64,000 nucleotides of DNA, taken from the NCBI RefSeq assembly GCF_003722355.1, contig NZ_QWDD01000001.1, positions 682,001 through 746,000 of the forward strand, given 5' to 3'. Position 1 is the stretch's first letter, and each line of letters begins with the position of its first letter. Shown here piece by piece: positions 48,826-57,400 of this stretch. A program made the translations under genes and the position numbers. The DNA comes from Methylocystis hirsuta. GTDB taxonomy: Bacteria; Pseudomonadota; Alphaproteobacteria; Rhizobiales; Beijerinckiaceae. Under the pieces are notes generated by a model, which saw only the letters and a program-made list of their open reading frames with translations, did no database searches and was not told the origin of the DNA.

Positions 48826-49821
48826 TCATCCAGATTTCAGCCTCCTTACTCGTTTGATGGACGCCTCGGCGTGAGCCCGCATCGACGCATCCTGCGCGCA
48901 GGCCGAGAGCAGCCGACGGGCGAATTCCGCCGCCTGGTCCTGCTCGTCTTTCATGTTGTTGCCGATGAGGATCAAATCCGCGCCCGCGTGAACCGCCTTC
49001 GCGCAGGCCTCGCCCGTCGACATCAGCTTTTGCACGCCCTGCATTTGCAAATCGTCGGTCAGGATGCAGGCGTCCGGCGCCCAGCCGCGCATCTTATTCA
49101 CCGCGACGGCGGAGAGGCAGACGGGCGTGTCCTTCTCCCATTGATTCACGATGCCATGGCTGAATAGGACCATCGGCACGCGTGCGATCAGCTCCTTGAA
49201 CACATTCACTTGCGCGTCAGTCAGGCAATCGGAAAGATCCATGACATGGTCATGGGGATTCACCTTTGCGCCGCCGGTTCCGGGAAAGTGCTTCAAGCAA
49301 AGTTTCAAATTCACCGAACCGGCGACGTCCGCCAGCGCCTCCACGCATTCTTTGACAACCTCCGGATCGCTCGAGTAGCTGCGCTGGACCGACCCCACGT
49401 CCGGGCTGTCCGGGTTGATGTCGAGATCGACGACCGGCGACAGGTTCACATCGATTCCGATCTGTCGCATCTGCGCATAGGAAGGGCGTAAAACGTTCCG
49501 TCGTTCCGAGGCGGTCAATCGCCCGAACTGGCGGGCGCTGGGCAGCGGGATGAAGCCGCGCTCTTCCTTCAACCGGCGGACCTTGCCGCCTTCCTGATCG
49601 ATAAAGATGAGCGGACGCGAGGGGAGAGCGTGAAGGCCCTGGCAAAGCTCCTCGAGCTGAGCGGGGCTATAGACGTTCCGCTCGTATTTCTGATCTGTAC
49701 AGTCGTAGTCGAAAAGAATGACCCCGCCCAAGCCGAAGCTACGGGCAAAATCCCGCAGCCAGCCAGGGATGAGCGGGTCGCGAAAACCCAAGATGAACAG
49801 TTCGCCGATCGGCAGACCCAT
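48826..49821 (-). CDS. nagZ: beta-N-acetylhexosaminidase, GH3 (NagZ)
   Basis: A 331-residue cytoplasmic glycosidase that releases GlcNAc from muropeptides. Visible: FIDQEGGKVRRLKEERGFIP near residue 73, CLKHFPGTGGAKVNPHDHVM near 178 with the His/Asp pair typical of NagZ acid catalysis, and the Asp nucleophile in ILTDDLQMQGVQ near 248. KHFPGTGG instead of the usual KHFPGHG places it in a divergent branch. It is convergent with murQ and complements the nagA/deaminase/murQ set. Confidence 0.9.
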   Translation of the reverse strand: MGLPIGELFILGFRDPLIPGWLRDFARSFGLGGVILFDYDCTDQKYERNVYSPAQLEELCQGLHALPSRPLIFIDQEGGKVRRLKEERGFIPLPSARQFGRLTASERRNVLRPSYAQMRQIGIDVNLSPVVDLDINPDSPDVGSVQRSYSSDPEVVKECVEALADVAGSVNLKLCLKHFPGTGGAKVNPHDHVMDLSDCLTDAQVNVFKELIARVPMVLFSHGIVNQWEKDTPVCLSAVAVNKMRGWAPDACILTDDLQMQGVQKLMSTGEACAKAVHAGADLILIGNNMKDEQDQAAEFARRLLSACAQDASMRAHAEASIKRVRRLKSG

Positions 49822-49956
49822 GAGCGTAAAATGGTCATCGTGAGCGGACTGTCAAAGCGGTCGCTCGACGCCGTCCACCTCGATGTTCACTCTCATGGTC
49901 GGAGGCTCGTTAAGGCGGCCTACGCGGTCCGCTAAGAACTCTGAAGCCGCGCGATA

Positions 49957-51201
49957 TTAGAGTTTGCGCATAGCGCCGTCGGCTGTCTCGACCCTGATGT
50001 CGGCGAAACGGCATGCGCCGCGGCGGCGCTGGAACGGCGTAATCGCCAACAGCCAGACATGGCTGATCGCCTTGGCCGACCCGGCGATATGGGCGGCGTA
50101 GTCGGAAGCGACGTCCCGCTCCAGCTCCCGCCACGATCCGAGGCCCTTCGTGCCGGAAGCGACGATCATATGGGTCTCGATGGCATTCCAGCCGGCCAGC
50201 GGACAGCGGAAAACCTTGCCCTCGGGCAGCGCCGCGCTCCAGAGATAGGTGAGGTCCTGCCCATCGTCGAATTTCACGCCGATGGACAGATAATCGTGGA
50301 CGGGCGCCTGATCTTCCGCCGCCGTAGATGGCAGTTCGTCGATTTTCCAACGCCAGCCGAGTTTCGGACCGGAGGCGAGCGGAAGAGTCAACGGCCGTTC
50401 GATAATGGAAGCGGCTCCCGCGCTCTCGCAGACGATCTCGCCGTTCGCGTCCCAGACGAAGCTCTCCTCGCCGCCGCCGAGCAAAAAGAGATTGGACCAG
50501 CCTTCCGGCAGCCTGCGGTTACGGCGCAGGCGAGCGAGTTCCGTCGCCACGAGAGCGCCGACGTCGCCACTCTTGGCGGCAAGGCTCGCGAGAAGGCTCG
50601 TGAGGCCGGTGGCGGCGTCGCCGCGCCACAGGAGCGCAAGGCCGGTAATTTTCACGTCGTCCTTGCGATAAACATCCTCCGGAATCGTAAGCCGGCCGTC
50701 CGCGTCGGCGTACAGCGTCGCCAAGCGGGCCACCTCGATGGGACCGTCATGCGACGCGGTCATGGTGCTCGTGTCCGTGCCCGGACTAAAGATCGGCCGT
50801 CGATGCTGCGTGCGAGCGTGGAAGGCGAGACCGGGACGAAACCACAGGTCATGTTGACGAGACAGCCACCATCGTCCGGCCACGAGAAAGGTGATCTGCT
50901 GGCCTTTCACGGCCTCGAGCCCGAGATCGATCCACGGCAGATTGGAGCCATTTATCTCGAAGACGCGATAGTCCGCGAGTTCGGGCGAATGCGCCCCGGC
51001 GAGGAGATCCTCGACGTCTTTCCTATAATCCGCTGGCGCCGGAACGCCCAGCTCGGCGGCGAAGACGGCCTTCGACGCCTCGGCCGCGAAGGGCGCAGCG
51101 ACGCCGAGAGCCATCGCGCGCCGCAATATATCGCGCCGCGAAACGCTGCCCCACGCCGTTCCATTCGCAGCGCGAGAAAGGTTGAGACAATAAACGCACA
51201 T
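49957..51201 (-). CDS. Tat-exported DUF3047 family protein
   Basis: A 414-residue protein. A Tat-type signal SRRDILRRAMALGVAAPFAA occurs near residue 21-40, so the true start may be a GTG at 51144 just before it. The C-terminal half matches the DUF3047 pattern: GWRWKIDELPSTAAEDQAPV, YLSIGVKFDDGQDLTYLWSA, IVASGTKGLGSWRELERDVA and ITPFQRRRGACRFADI. The middle carries LRRNRRLPEGWSNLF. Function of the family is unknown; a periplasmic, perhaps carbohydrate-binding, role is possible. Divergent from the AraC-type regulator. Confidence 0.75.
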   Translation of the reverse strand: MCVYCLNLSRAANGTAWGSVSRRDILRRAMALGVAAPFAAEASKAVFAAELGVPAPADYRKDVEDLLAGAHSPELADYRVFEINGSNLPWIDLGLEAVKGQQITFLVAGRWWLSRQHDLWFRPGLAFHARTQHRRPIFSPGTDTSTMTASHDGPIEVARLATLYADADGRLTIPEDVYRKDDVKITGLALLWRGDAATGLTSLLASLAAKSGDVGALVATELARLRRNRRLPEGWSNLFLLGGGEESFVWDANGEIVCESAGAASIIERPLTLPLASGPKLGWRWKIDELPSTAAEDQAPVHDYLSIGVKFDDGQDLTYLWSAALPEGKVFRCPLAGWNAIETHMIVASGTKGLGSWRELERDVASDYAAHIAGSAKAISHVWLLAITPFQRRRGACRFADIRVETADGAMRKL

Positions 51202-51284
51202 TGGCTTTCTTTCTGATCTCGCTTTCTGATCTCTTGCCGAAACGGCGTAACCGGCGCGGGTTCGTGATCGGAAGGCGGAATGTT

Positions 51285-52370
51285 ATGCTTCACGCCGAAA
51301 ATCTGCATGCCAGGACATGCCGAAATCCGACGGTTAGTGGCGCGCGAGGGCAATGGATGCGACGAACGGGATATACGCGCGCGAGCACGCTCGGGCCGAT
51401 CGCCGGCGTCGTCGCCGCGAACGGCGGCTCGATCGAGCGGGTCTTTCGCCGCGCCGAGCTTCCTATCCGTTTGCTGGAATCGCCCGATACGCTTCTGCCT
51501 CTGCGCGACCATTTCCGGCTGCTCGCGATCGCCTCGCGCGAATTGCGCGACGAGGCTTTCGCGGCCCGCCTCGGCCGCCAAACGTCGATCGCGGGCTTAG
51601 GAGTCTATGGCAAGTGGGTCATACAAGCGCCCACCTTGTTGGAAGCGATCCATCGCGCGGGAACAAGCCTGCCGCACATGATGCAGAGCGCGACGCGGCT
51701 CACCGTCCGACGCGACGGCGACGACGTGCATTGGTCATATGAGTTAGCCGACCCCGCTACGGATGGACGTCCGCAGAACGAGATGCTCGCACTCTGGTAC
51801 ATGATCGTCATGATCCGCCATTTCGTCGGCGCGGGCTGGCTACCAAATCGAATCATGGTTGGGGGTCTGCCCGCCAACGCCCGGCGTCGTATCGACGAGC
51901 AGATGGGCGTCGATACGGTAATCTGCGACAGACCCGGCGCGATCGTTTTCGATCAACGTCTGCTGATGGCCGTCAATCCGCATCTCAATGCGAATCGAGG
52001 TCTCAGCGCCGACGAACTCGATCGCATCTTCGACATTCCGGATCCGGACGACGTGCCGGGCAATGTCGGCGCCCTGATTGATCTTGAGCTTCTCGACGGT
52101 CGTCCTGACCTTTCCCGCATTGTTCGTCGGGCGGGTTTATCGCAGCGAACGCTGCAGCGCCGGCTCGCCGAGTCCGGACTGAGCTTCTCAGATCTCTTGA
52201 AGAATAAACTGCAACGACGGGCGATGAGTCTGTTATGCCAATCCTGGTCGATCACCGAGATCGCCTTGATGCTCGGCTATCGCGACCCCGCGCATTTCAG
52301 CCGCGCCTTCGAGAGCTGGAGCGGAGTAGCTCCCAGTCGATGGCGGGATCTGGCGAAGCCTGGCGGATGA
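51285..52370 (+). CDS. AraC-family transcriptional regulator
   Basis: About 361 residues. The N-terminal 200 residues are the Arabinose_bd/OruR-type effector domain (GPIAGVVAANGGSIERVFRR; LGRQTSIAGLGVYGKWVIQA), and the C-terminal 100 residues are an AraC double helix-turn-helix (RRAGLSQRTLQRRLAESGLS; SITEIALMLGYRDPAHFSRA with FESWSGVAPSRWR). ATG 51285 has GGCGGA upstream; ATG 51357 (MRRTGYTRAS) is an equally credible start. It is divergent from the DUF3047 gene and may control it, or the methyltransferase gene downstream. Effector unknown. Confidence 0.88.
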   Translation: MLHAENLHARTCRNPTVSGARGQWMRRTGYTRASTLGPIAGVVAANGGSIERVFRRAELPIRLLESPDTLLPLRDHFRLLAIASRELRDEAFAARLGRQTSIAGLGVYGKWVIQAPTLLEAIHRAGTSLPHMMQSATRLTVRRDGDDVHWSYELADPATDGRPQNEMLALWYMIVMIRHFVGAGWLPNRIMVGGLPANARRRIDEQMGVDTVICDRPGAIVFDQRLLMAVNPHLNANRGLSADELDRIFDIPDPDDVPGNVGALIDLELLDGRPDLSRIVRRAGLSQRTLQRRLAESGLSFSDLLKNKLQRRAMSLLCQSWSITEIALMLGYRDPAHFSRAFESWSGVAPSRWRDLAKPGG

Positions 52371-52460
52371 GCGTTTAAATTCTGCGGTCATCATCTTCGC
52401 TGCGTTCGCAGCTGGCGCATGAAAGCCTCGACCTGCGCCTCCCCAATCACCGAGGGACGC

Positions 52461-53249
52461 TCAGCCGGCTTTGATCGCGCTCAGAACGACCGAGTTGTAA
52501 GATATCATGACGCCTTGCGCCGTCCTGCGCGCGTTCATCCCGAGCACGTCTCCTTCGACGCTTTCCTCGATAAGCGCAAGCAGACCCGCGCGGTCGCCAT
52601 CCGCCGGGAAGGATCTGCCGACGAGATCGGCCGCGAGATAGACGACTTGGAAGAGCTTCGTCTGCGGCTCCCCCAGCCCAGCTCCGACGAACAATGAATG
52701 CAGATCGTCCAGCGTCCTGAACGCCACAGTCGAAGGGTCGCGCTGGCGCTCCATCGCATTGAACGCGCGCGCCTTCTCCGGCGTGTCGGAGGCGACGCCG
52801 TCACAGAGAACAATGCGGCCGCCTGGGGCGGCCAGGCGGGCCATCTCGAAGAAAGCCTTGCGCGGATCCTCGAGGTGATGAAACGCGAACCGGCAGGTCA
52901 CGACATCGAAAGCCGCATCTGCGAATCCGGTCGAATAAAGGTCGCCTTGCCTCCATTCGACATTTTGAAGGCAGCTGTTTTCGGCGAGCGTGCGCGCCTG
53001 TTCGAGCATCGCCGGCGTGACGTCCAGCCCCACGACTCGCTTCGCCCGCTCGGCGAGCGCGCAAGCCACCGAGCCCGGACCGCACGCCAGGTCAATCGCA
53101 CAATCGTCGGGGCCGGGGCTGGCGGCGTCGACGATCAACGCCAACACTTCGTCGGCATGTAGCTCTTTGCCTGCGGCGAAGCCAGACGCCTGCGCGGTGA
53201 ATTGAGCGGATATCGCCCGATCATGCGCGGACGCGAAATTTCGTGTCAT
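52461..53249 (-). CDS. class I SAM-dependent methyltransferase
   Basis: A 262-residue enzyme of the UbiE-like group. SAM-binding motif I is AIDLACGPGSVACALAERAK near residue 54, the acidic loop VVGLDVTPAMLEQA near 75, GDLYSTGFADAAFDVVTCRF near 110 and APGGRIVLCDGV near 145. Substrate unknown; such enzymes methylate small molecules. Convergent with the AraC-type gene and upstream of a LysE exporter on the same strand. Confidence 0.87.
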   Translation of the reverse strand: MTRNFASAHDRAISAQFTAQASGFAAGKELHADEVLALIVDAASPGPDDCAIDLACGPGSVACALAERAKRVVGLDVTPAMLEQARTLAENSCLQNVEWRQGDLYSTGFADAAFDVVTCRFAFHHLEDPRKAFFEMARLAAPGGRIVLCDGVASDTPEKARAFNAMERQRDPSTVAFRTLDDLHSLFVGAGLGEPQTKLFQVVYLAADLVGRSFPADGDRAGLLALIEESVEGDVLGMNARRTAQGVMISYNSVVLSAIKAG

Positions 53250-53362
53250 GACTCAGCGCTCCATGACCAAGTAAGGCGCGTCGATTCTGCGTTCGTCTGA
53301 GGCCGTCCGTCAATCGACACGCTTCGCAGCGGACCAGCTGGGATGACGATACGCATCTCGTA

Positions 53363-53980
53363 TCAAGTTCGAGAGACAACGAGAATGCCTGTTCCGATCA
53401 TGGCTGAACCCGCGGCTCGGTTCATCAGCTTGATGCGTTGTGGCGCATGAAAGAACCCTCGCGCCCTGAAGCTTGCAAAAGCGTATGCAAAACAGACGGT
53501 CAGATCAACGCATAGGATGATCAGGGCCACGACGAGAGCGTCGACCATTGTGAGATGACGCATATCGAGGAGCAGGGGAATCATTCCCGCATGGAAAAAC
53601 ATCGCCTTTGGGTTCCCGAGGGAAATCATAACTCCCATGACGAAGCTTCGAGCGACCCCAGCGCTACTGCTATCGAGTCCCTGCGGCTCATTGTGCTTCG
53701 AAGACAGCCACAGTTTCAATCCGAGCCAAACCAGATAGGCGGCTCCCACAACCTTGATCGCCAGGAACATCCATCCCAGGGAGTGGGCGACGAACGCCAA
53801 TCCAAACAGCACAAACATCGCCAGGGGCGCATCGCCGATCGCTACGCCCAGCGCCAATCCCGACGCGGCCTTCCAGCCTTTGGTCATCGCGGTCGCGATA
53901 ATCGAGACGATCGCAGGTCCGGGCGTAGCGGCCGCGAGCGTCAAGGCGCCGGCGTAAACAATGAGCGAAGTCGTTGTCAT
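53363..53980 (-). CDS. LysE/RhtB-family amino-acid exporter
   Basis: A 205-residue inner-membrane protein with about six helices. The conserved TPGPAIVSIIATAMTKGWKA is near residue 22, followed by GLALGVAIGDAPLAMFVLFG, AYLVWLGLKLWLSS and VMGVMISLGNPKAMFFHAGM, the family pattern. These exporters excrete amino acids or their analogues; the substrate cannot be told from sequence. ATG at 53980 (MTTTSLIVYAG). Confidence 0.9.
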   Translation of the reverse strand: MTTTSLIVYAGALTLAAATPGPAIVSIIATAMTKGWKAASGLALGVAIGDAPLAMFVLFGLAFVAHSLGWMFLAIKVVGAAYLVWLGLKLWLSSKHNEPQGLDSSSAGVARSFVMGVMISLGNPKAMFFHAGMIPLLLDMRHLTMVDALVVALIILCVDLTVCFAYAFASFRARGFFHAPQRIKLMNRAAGSAMIGTGILVVSRT

Positions 53981-54034
53981 GGCATATTCACCTTCGATTC
54001 CCATTTCAGCGCGCCCAGCCTGGTTGCGGATGGA

Positions 54035-54376
54035 TCAGGTTGTCGCAGCGGCTTGGCCACGCGGTCCTTGGCGCAACCGGAGCATGACGTTCCCTCCGCG
54101 TTGAAACTCGTAATCGACAATTCGCTCTTCGCGCGAAGCTGAGAGATCATCGTGGAAAATGTCGACGATCCGCGCCTCGATCTCGACGGCGGCGCACATG
54201 TAGATGCGATCGACCGATACGACGTGTGCGCCTAACGCCGTGGCTTCAGTGTTGAAGCTGGCGGGCCCATCGCCGCAACCCAGCACGCGTCCTCGCAAAT
54301 CTGCGTCGGACAGCGCGAACATGGCGCGATAGTCCGCGAAGCTTCGCACCCACGGAACGATATTGGACAAGTTCAT
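54035..54376 (-). pseudogene. SAM-dependent methyltransferase with a large internal deletion
   Basis: A 113-residue open frame. The start (NLSNIVPWVRSFADYRAMFA, then LGCGDGPASFNTEATALGAH and VVSVDRIY) is the N-terminus of a family of about 240-residue methyltransferases, including motif I. The end (DYEFQRGGNVMLRLRQG) is the C-terminus of the same family. The two ends are joined in frame through VEIEARIVDIFHDDLSASRE, so about 120-130 middle residues with the rest of the SAM and catalytic core are missing. Probably inactive. The gene lies immediately upstream of, and divergent from, the giant repeat protein. Confidence 0.7.
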
Positions 54377-54467
54377 GGCGCTCTCCAGTTATAGGAGCCG
54401 CCGCAACGCCGCTGGGATCGAGGGATTTTTGAGAGAGTAGGACCACGCCCGCGGAATCACGGCGGCG

Positions 54468-57400
54468 ATGGTCGATCTTCACGAAATGACGACTCAGCAT
54501 CTATTCGAAGTCATCACTGCATTGCATGAAGTCGACGCCAAAAATGACACAAAATACTTCGAAAATCTACAAATGGCGCAGCATGATTACAACAGTTGGA
54601 TGGTTGCAGTAGGGTTGAAAGCCTATAACCGTGAAGATTATGAGCCCATCGTCCTCGATCTTGACGGCAACGGCATCGCCCTCGCGCCGCTGACGTCTTC
54701 GAACACCTTCTTCGACATGGCGGGCGATGGCTATCAGCATCGCACCGCCTGGGCCGGCGCCGGCGACGCGGTGCTGGCCTTTGACGCGAACAATGACGGC
54801 GTCATCAACCAGAAGAACGAGATCATTTTCACCGAATGGGACCCGACGGCGGCCTCCGACATGCAGGCGCTGCTCAATGTCTTCGACACCAATCACAACG
54901 GCAAGCTCGATTCGGGCGATCAGAAATTCTCGCAGTTCAAGCTTGTGGTCACCAACGCCAATGGCACGCAAACCGTTCAGACGCTGGCGCAGGCGGGGAT
55001 CGCTTCGATCGATCTGAAAGAGAATAATTACAACCAGACTTTTGTCGACGGATCGTCGATCGACGGCCAGACGATTTTCACCCGCACCAATGGAACGACG
55101 GGAACCGCTGCGACGGTGACGCTGGTGTCCGAAGCCGCGGGCCATGCGCTGCAGACAACGACGACGACGGACGCCAACGGCGCCGTGACCGTCAAAAACA
55201 AGGCGCTCAATCCCGACGGTTCGCTGGCGAGCGAGACGATTTCGGTGACCTCGGCGAATGGCTTGTCCCGCACGCTTTCGCAAGATGTCGATGGCGACGG
55301 CGTCATCGATCTCATTCAGACGGAGACGACCGTTGTCAACGGCGACGGCTCCAAGGTGACGACGCTGACCGACAAGACCGGCGGCGGCGTTAACCTCGAC
55401 AAGATCGTCACGACGACAAGCGCCGACGGAAAAACGATCACCTTCCAGCGCGACATGGACGCGAGCGGGACTTTCGAGCAGACGGAGACGCTGGTCACCG
55501 CCGCGGACGGCTCGAAGACCAATATTATTTCAAATGTCGGCGACGATGGAACGCTGCTGACCAAAGTCAGCCATGCGACGAGCGCGAACGGTCTAACGCG
55601 CACCGATCGTTTCGATGCAAACGGCGACACTGTCTGGGACACGACGTCGACCGACGCCACCGTCGTCAATGGAGACGGCAGCCGCACGGAAACCGTGACG
55701 GTGACCAACGCCAACAGCTCTTTGCGGGCGAAGACGACGATCCAGACGAGCGCGGACGGGCGGAATGAGACGATTCAGTTCGATCTCGACGGCAATGGCG
55801 CGACCGATCTGACAAGCAGCGAGGTCGTGACGTCCAACGCCGACGGCTCCTATTGGACGACGACGACGAACCGCAACAACAATAATTCCTTGAGGGACCA
55901 GTCGAAGACTCTGCTCTCCGCCGATAATCTGTCGAAAACGACCTATGTCGACGTCAATGGCGACGGTTTCTTCGAGCAGACCATAACGGACGTGACCGTC
56001 GTCGCCGCCAATGGCGATCGCACGGAAACGACGACGGCTTTGAACGCCGATGGGACCAAGCGCGCTCAAACCATCGTCGTGAAGGGAGCTGACGGACGCT
56101 CCCGCACCATCCAGTCTGACACGAATGGCGACAACGTGTTCGATTCGGTTGAGACGATCGCGATTGCAGCGAACGGCTCGAGCGTCGACACGATTTCAAA
56201 TTATAGTCCGAAAAATAGCCTCATCGGCAAGACCGTCGTTTCGACGAGCGCCGACGGTCTAACGCGCACTTCACAGTTTGACGCCGACGCCGATGGGACA
56301 TGGGATACGACCACGACCGAGGCGACGGTCAAGAACGCCAATGGCTCATCGACGCAGACCACGACGGTGACCAATGCGAACGGATCGCTGCGCGGGAAAT
56401 CCGTCGTATCGACGAGCGCCGATGGCTTGTCGATCACGACACAGGCCGATCTCGACGGCGACGGCGCCTATGATGCGACCACGACCGATGCGCGGACCGT
56501 CGCCGCAGACAACAGCCATGTGCAAACCGTCAGCGCCAACAACGCCAATGGGTCCTTGCGCGACAATGCGGTTATAACGGTAAGCGCCGACCGCCATACG
56601 ACCATGATCAACCGCGATATCGACGGAGATAACGTCAACGATCAGACGCAGACCGTTCAGCTTCAGTCAAACGACGCCGTCGTCGATACGGTTTCGAATT
56701 TCCAGACCGATGGCTCGTTGAAAAACACGCGCCAATCGACGGTCAGCGGAGATGGGCTGTCCAGCGAGGTCGTCTATAGCCAAATGACCGCTCATAGCGA
56801 TTTGACGTGGCAGTTCATTTGGCCGTGGGGATGGTTCCCGGTCTATGTTAATTATACGACGCTCGACGCCGTTAGAACGGTAACCGATGTGACGACTCTC
56901 AATCTGGACGGGAGTCGAACACAAGCCTTTACTCAGTATAATGGCGCGATTACCGGAACCGTTCTGGAACAGATCGTCACGACAACGAGCGCCAATGGGC
57001 TAACAATTTCTAAGCAATGGACGGGATGGAATGGCGCTACAGCCATAAATCAAACGTCGAGCGACATTACCACTTATAATGCCGATGGATCGACGACGCG
57101 CATCGTCATGGATCAATCGCCGAACGGTGAGGGCGCGCCGACTCTGCTCGATAAAGCGGTCATTGCGATTAGCGCCTCCAAGCTGGTCACGAACTACCAG
57201 CTCGACGTCAATGGCGATGGGACGTTCGATACAGCCGATATTTTGACGATCGGCGTCGATGGCGCCAGCGTCGAAACGGCGACGACGAAGAACCTTGACG
57301 GATCGCTGCGGGAGAAGGAGATCGTCGCCGTCAGCGCGGATGGCCTCAAGGTCAATGCGGTCCGCGATAGGAACGGCGACGGCGCCTATGATCATTTTGA

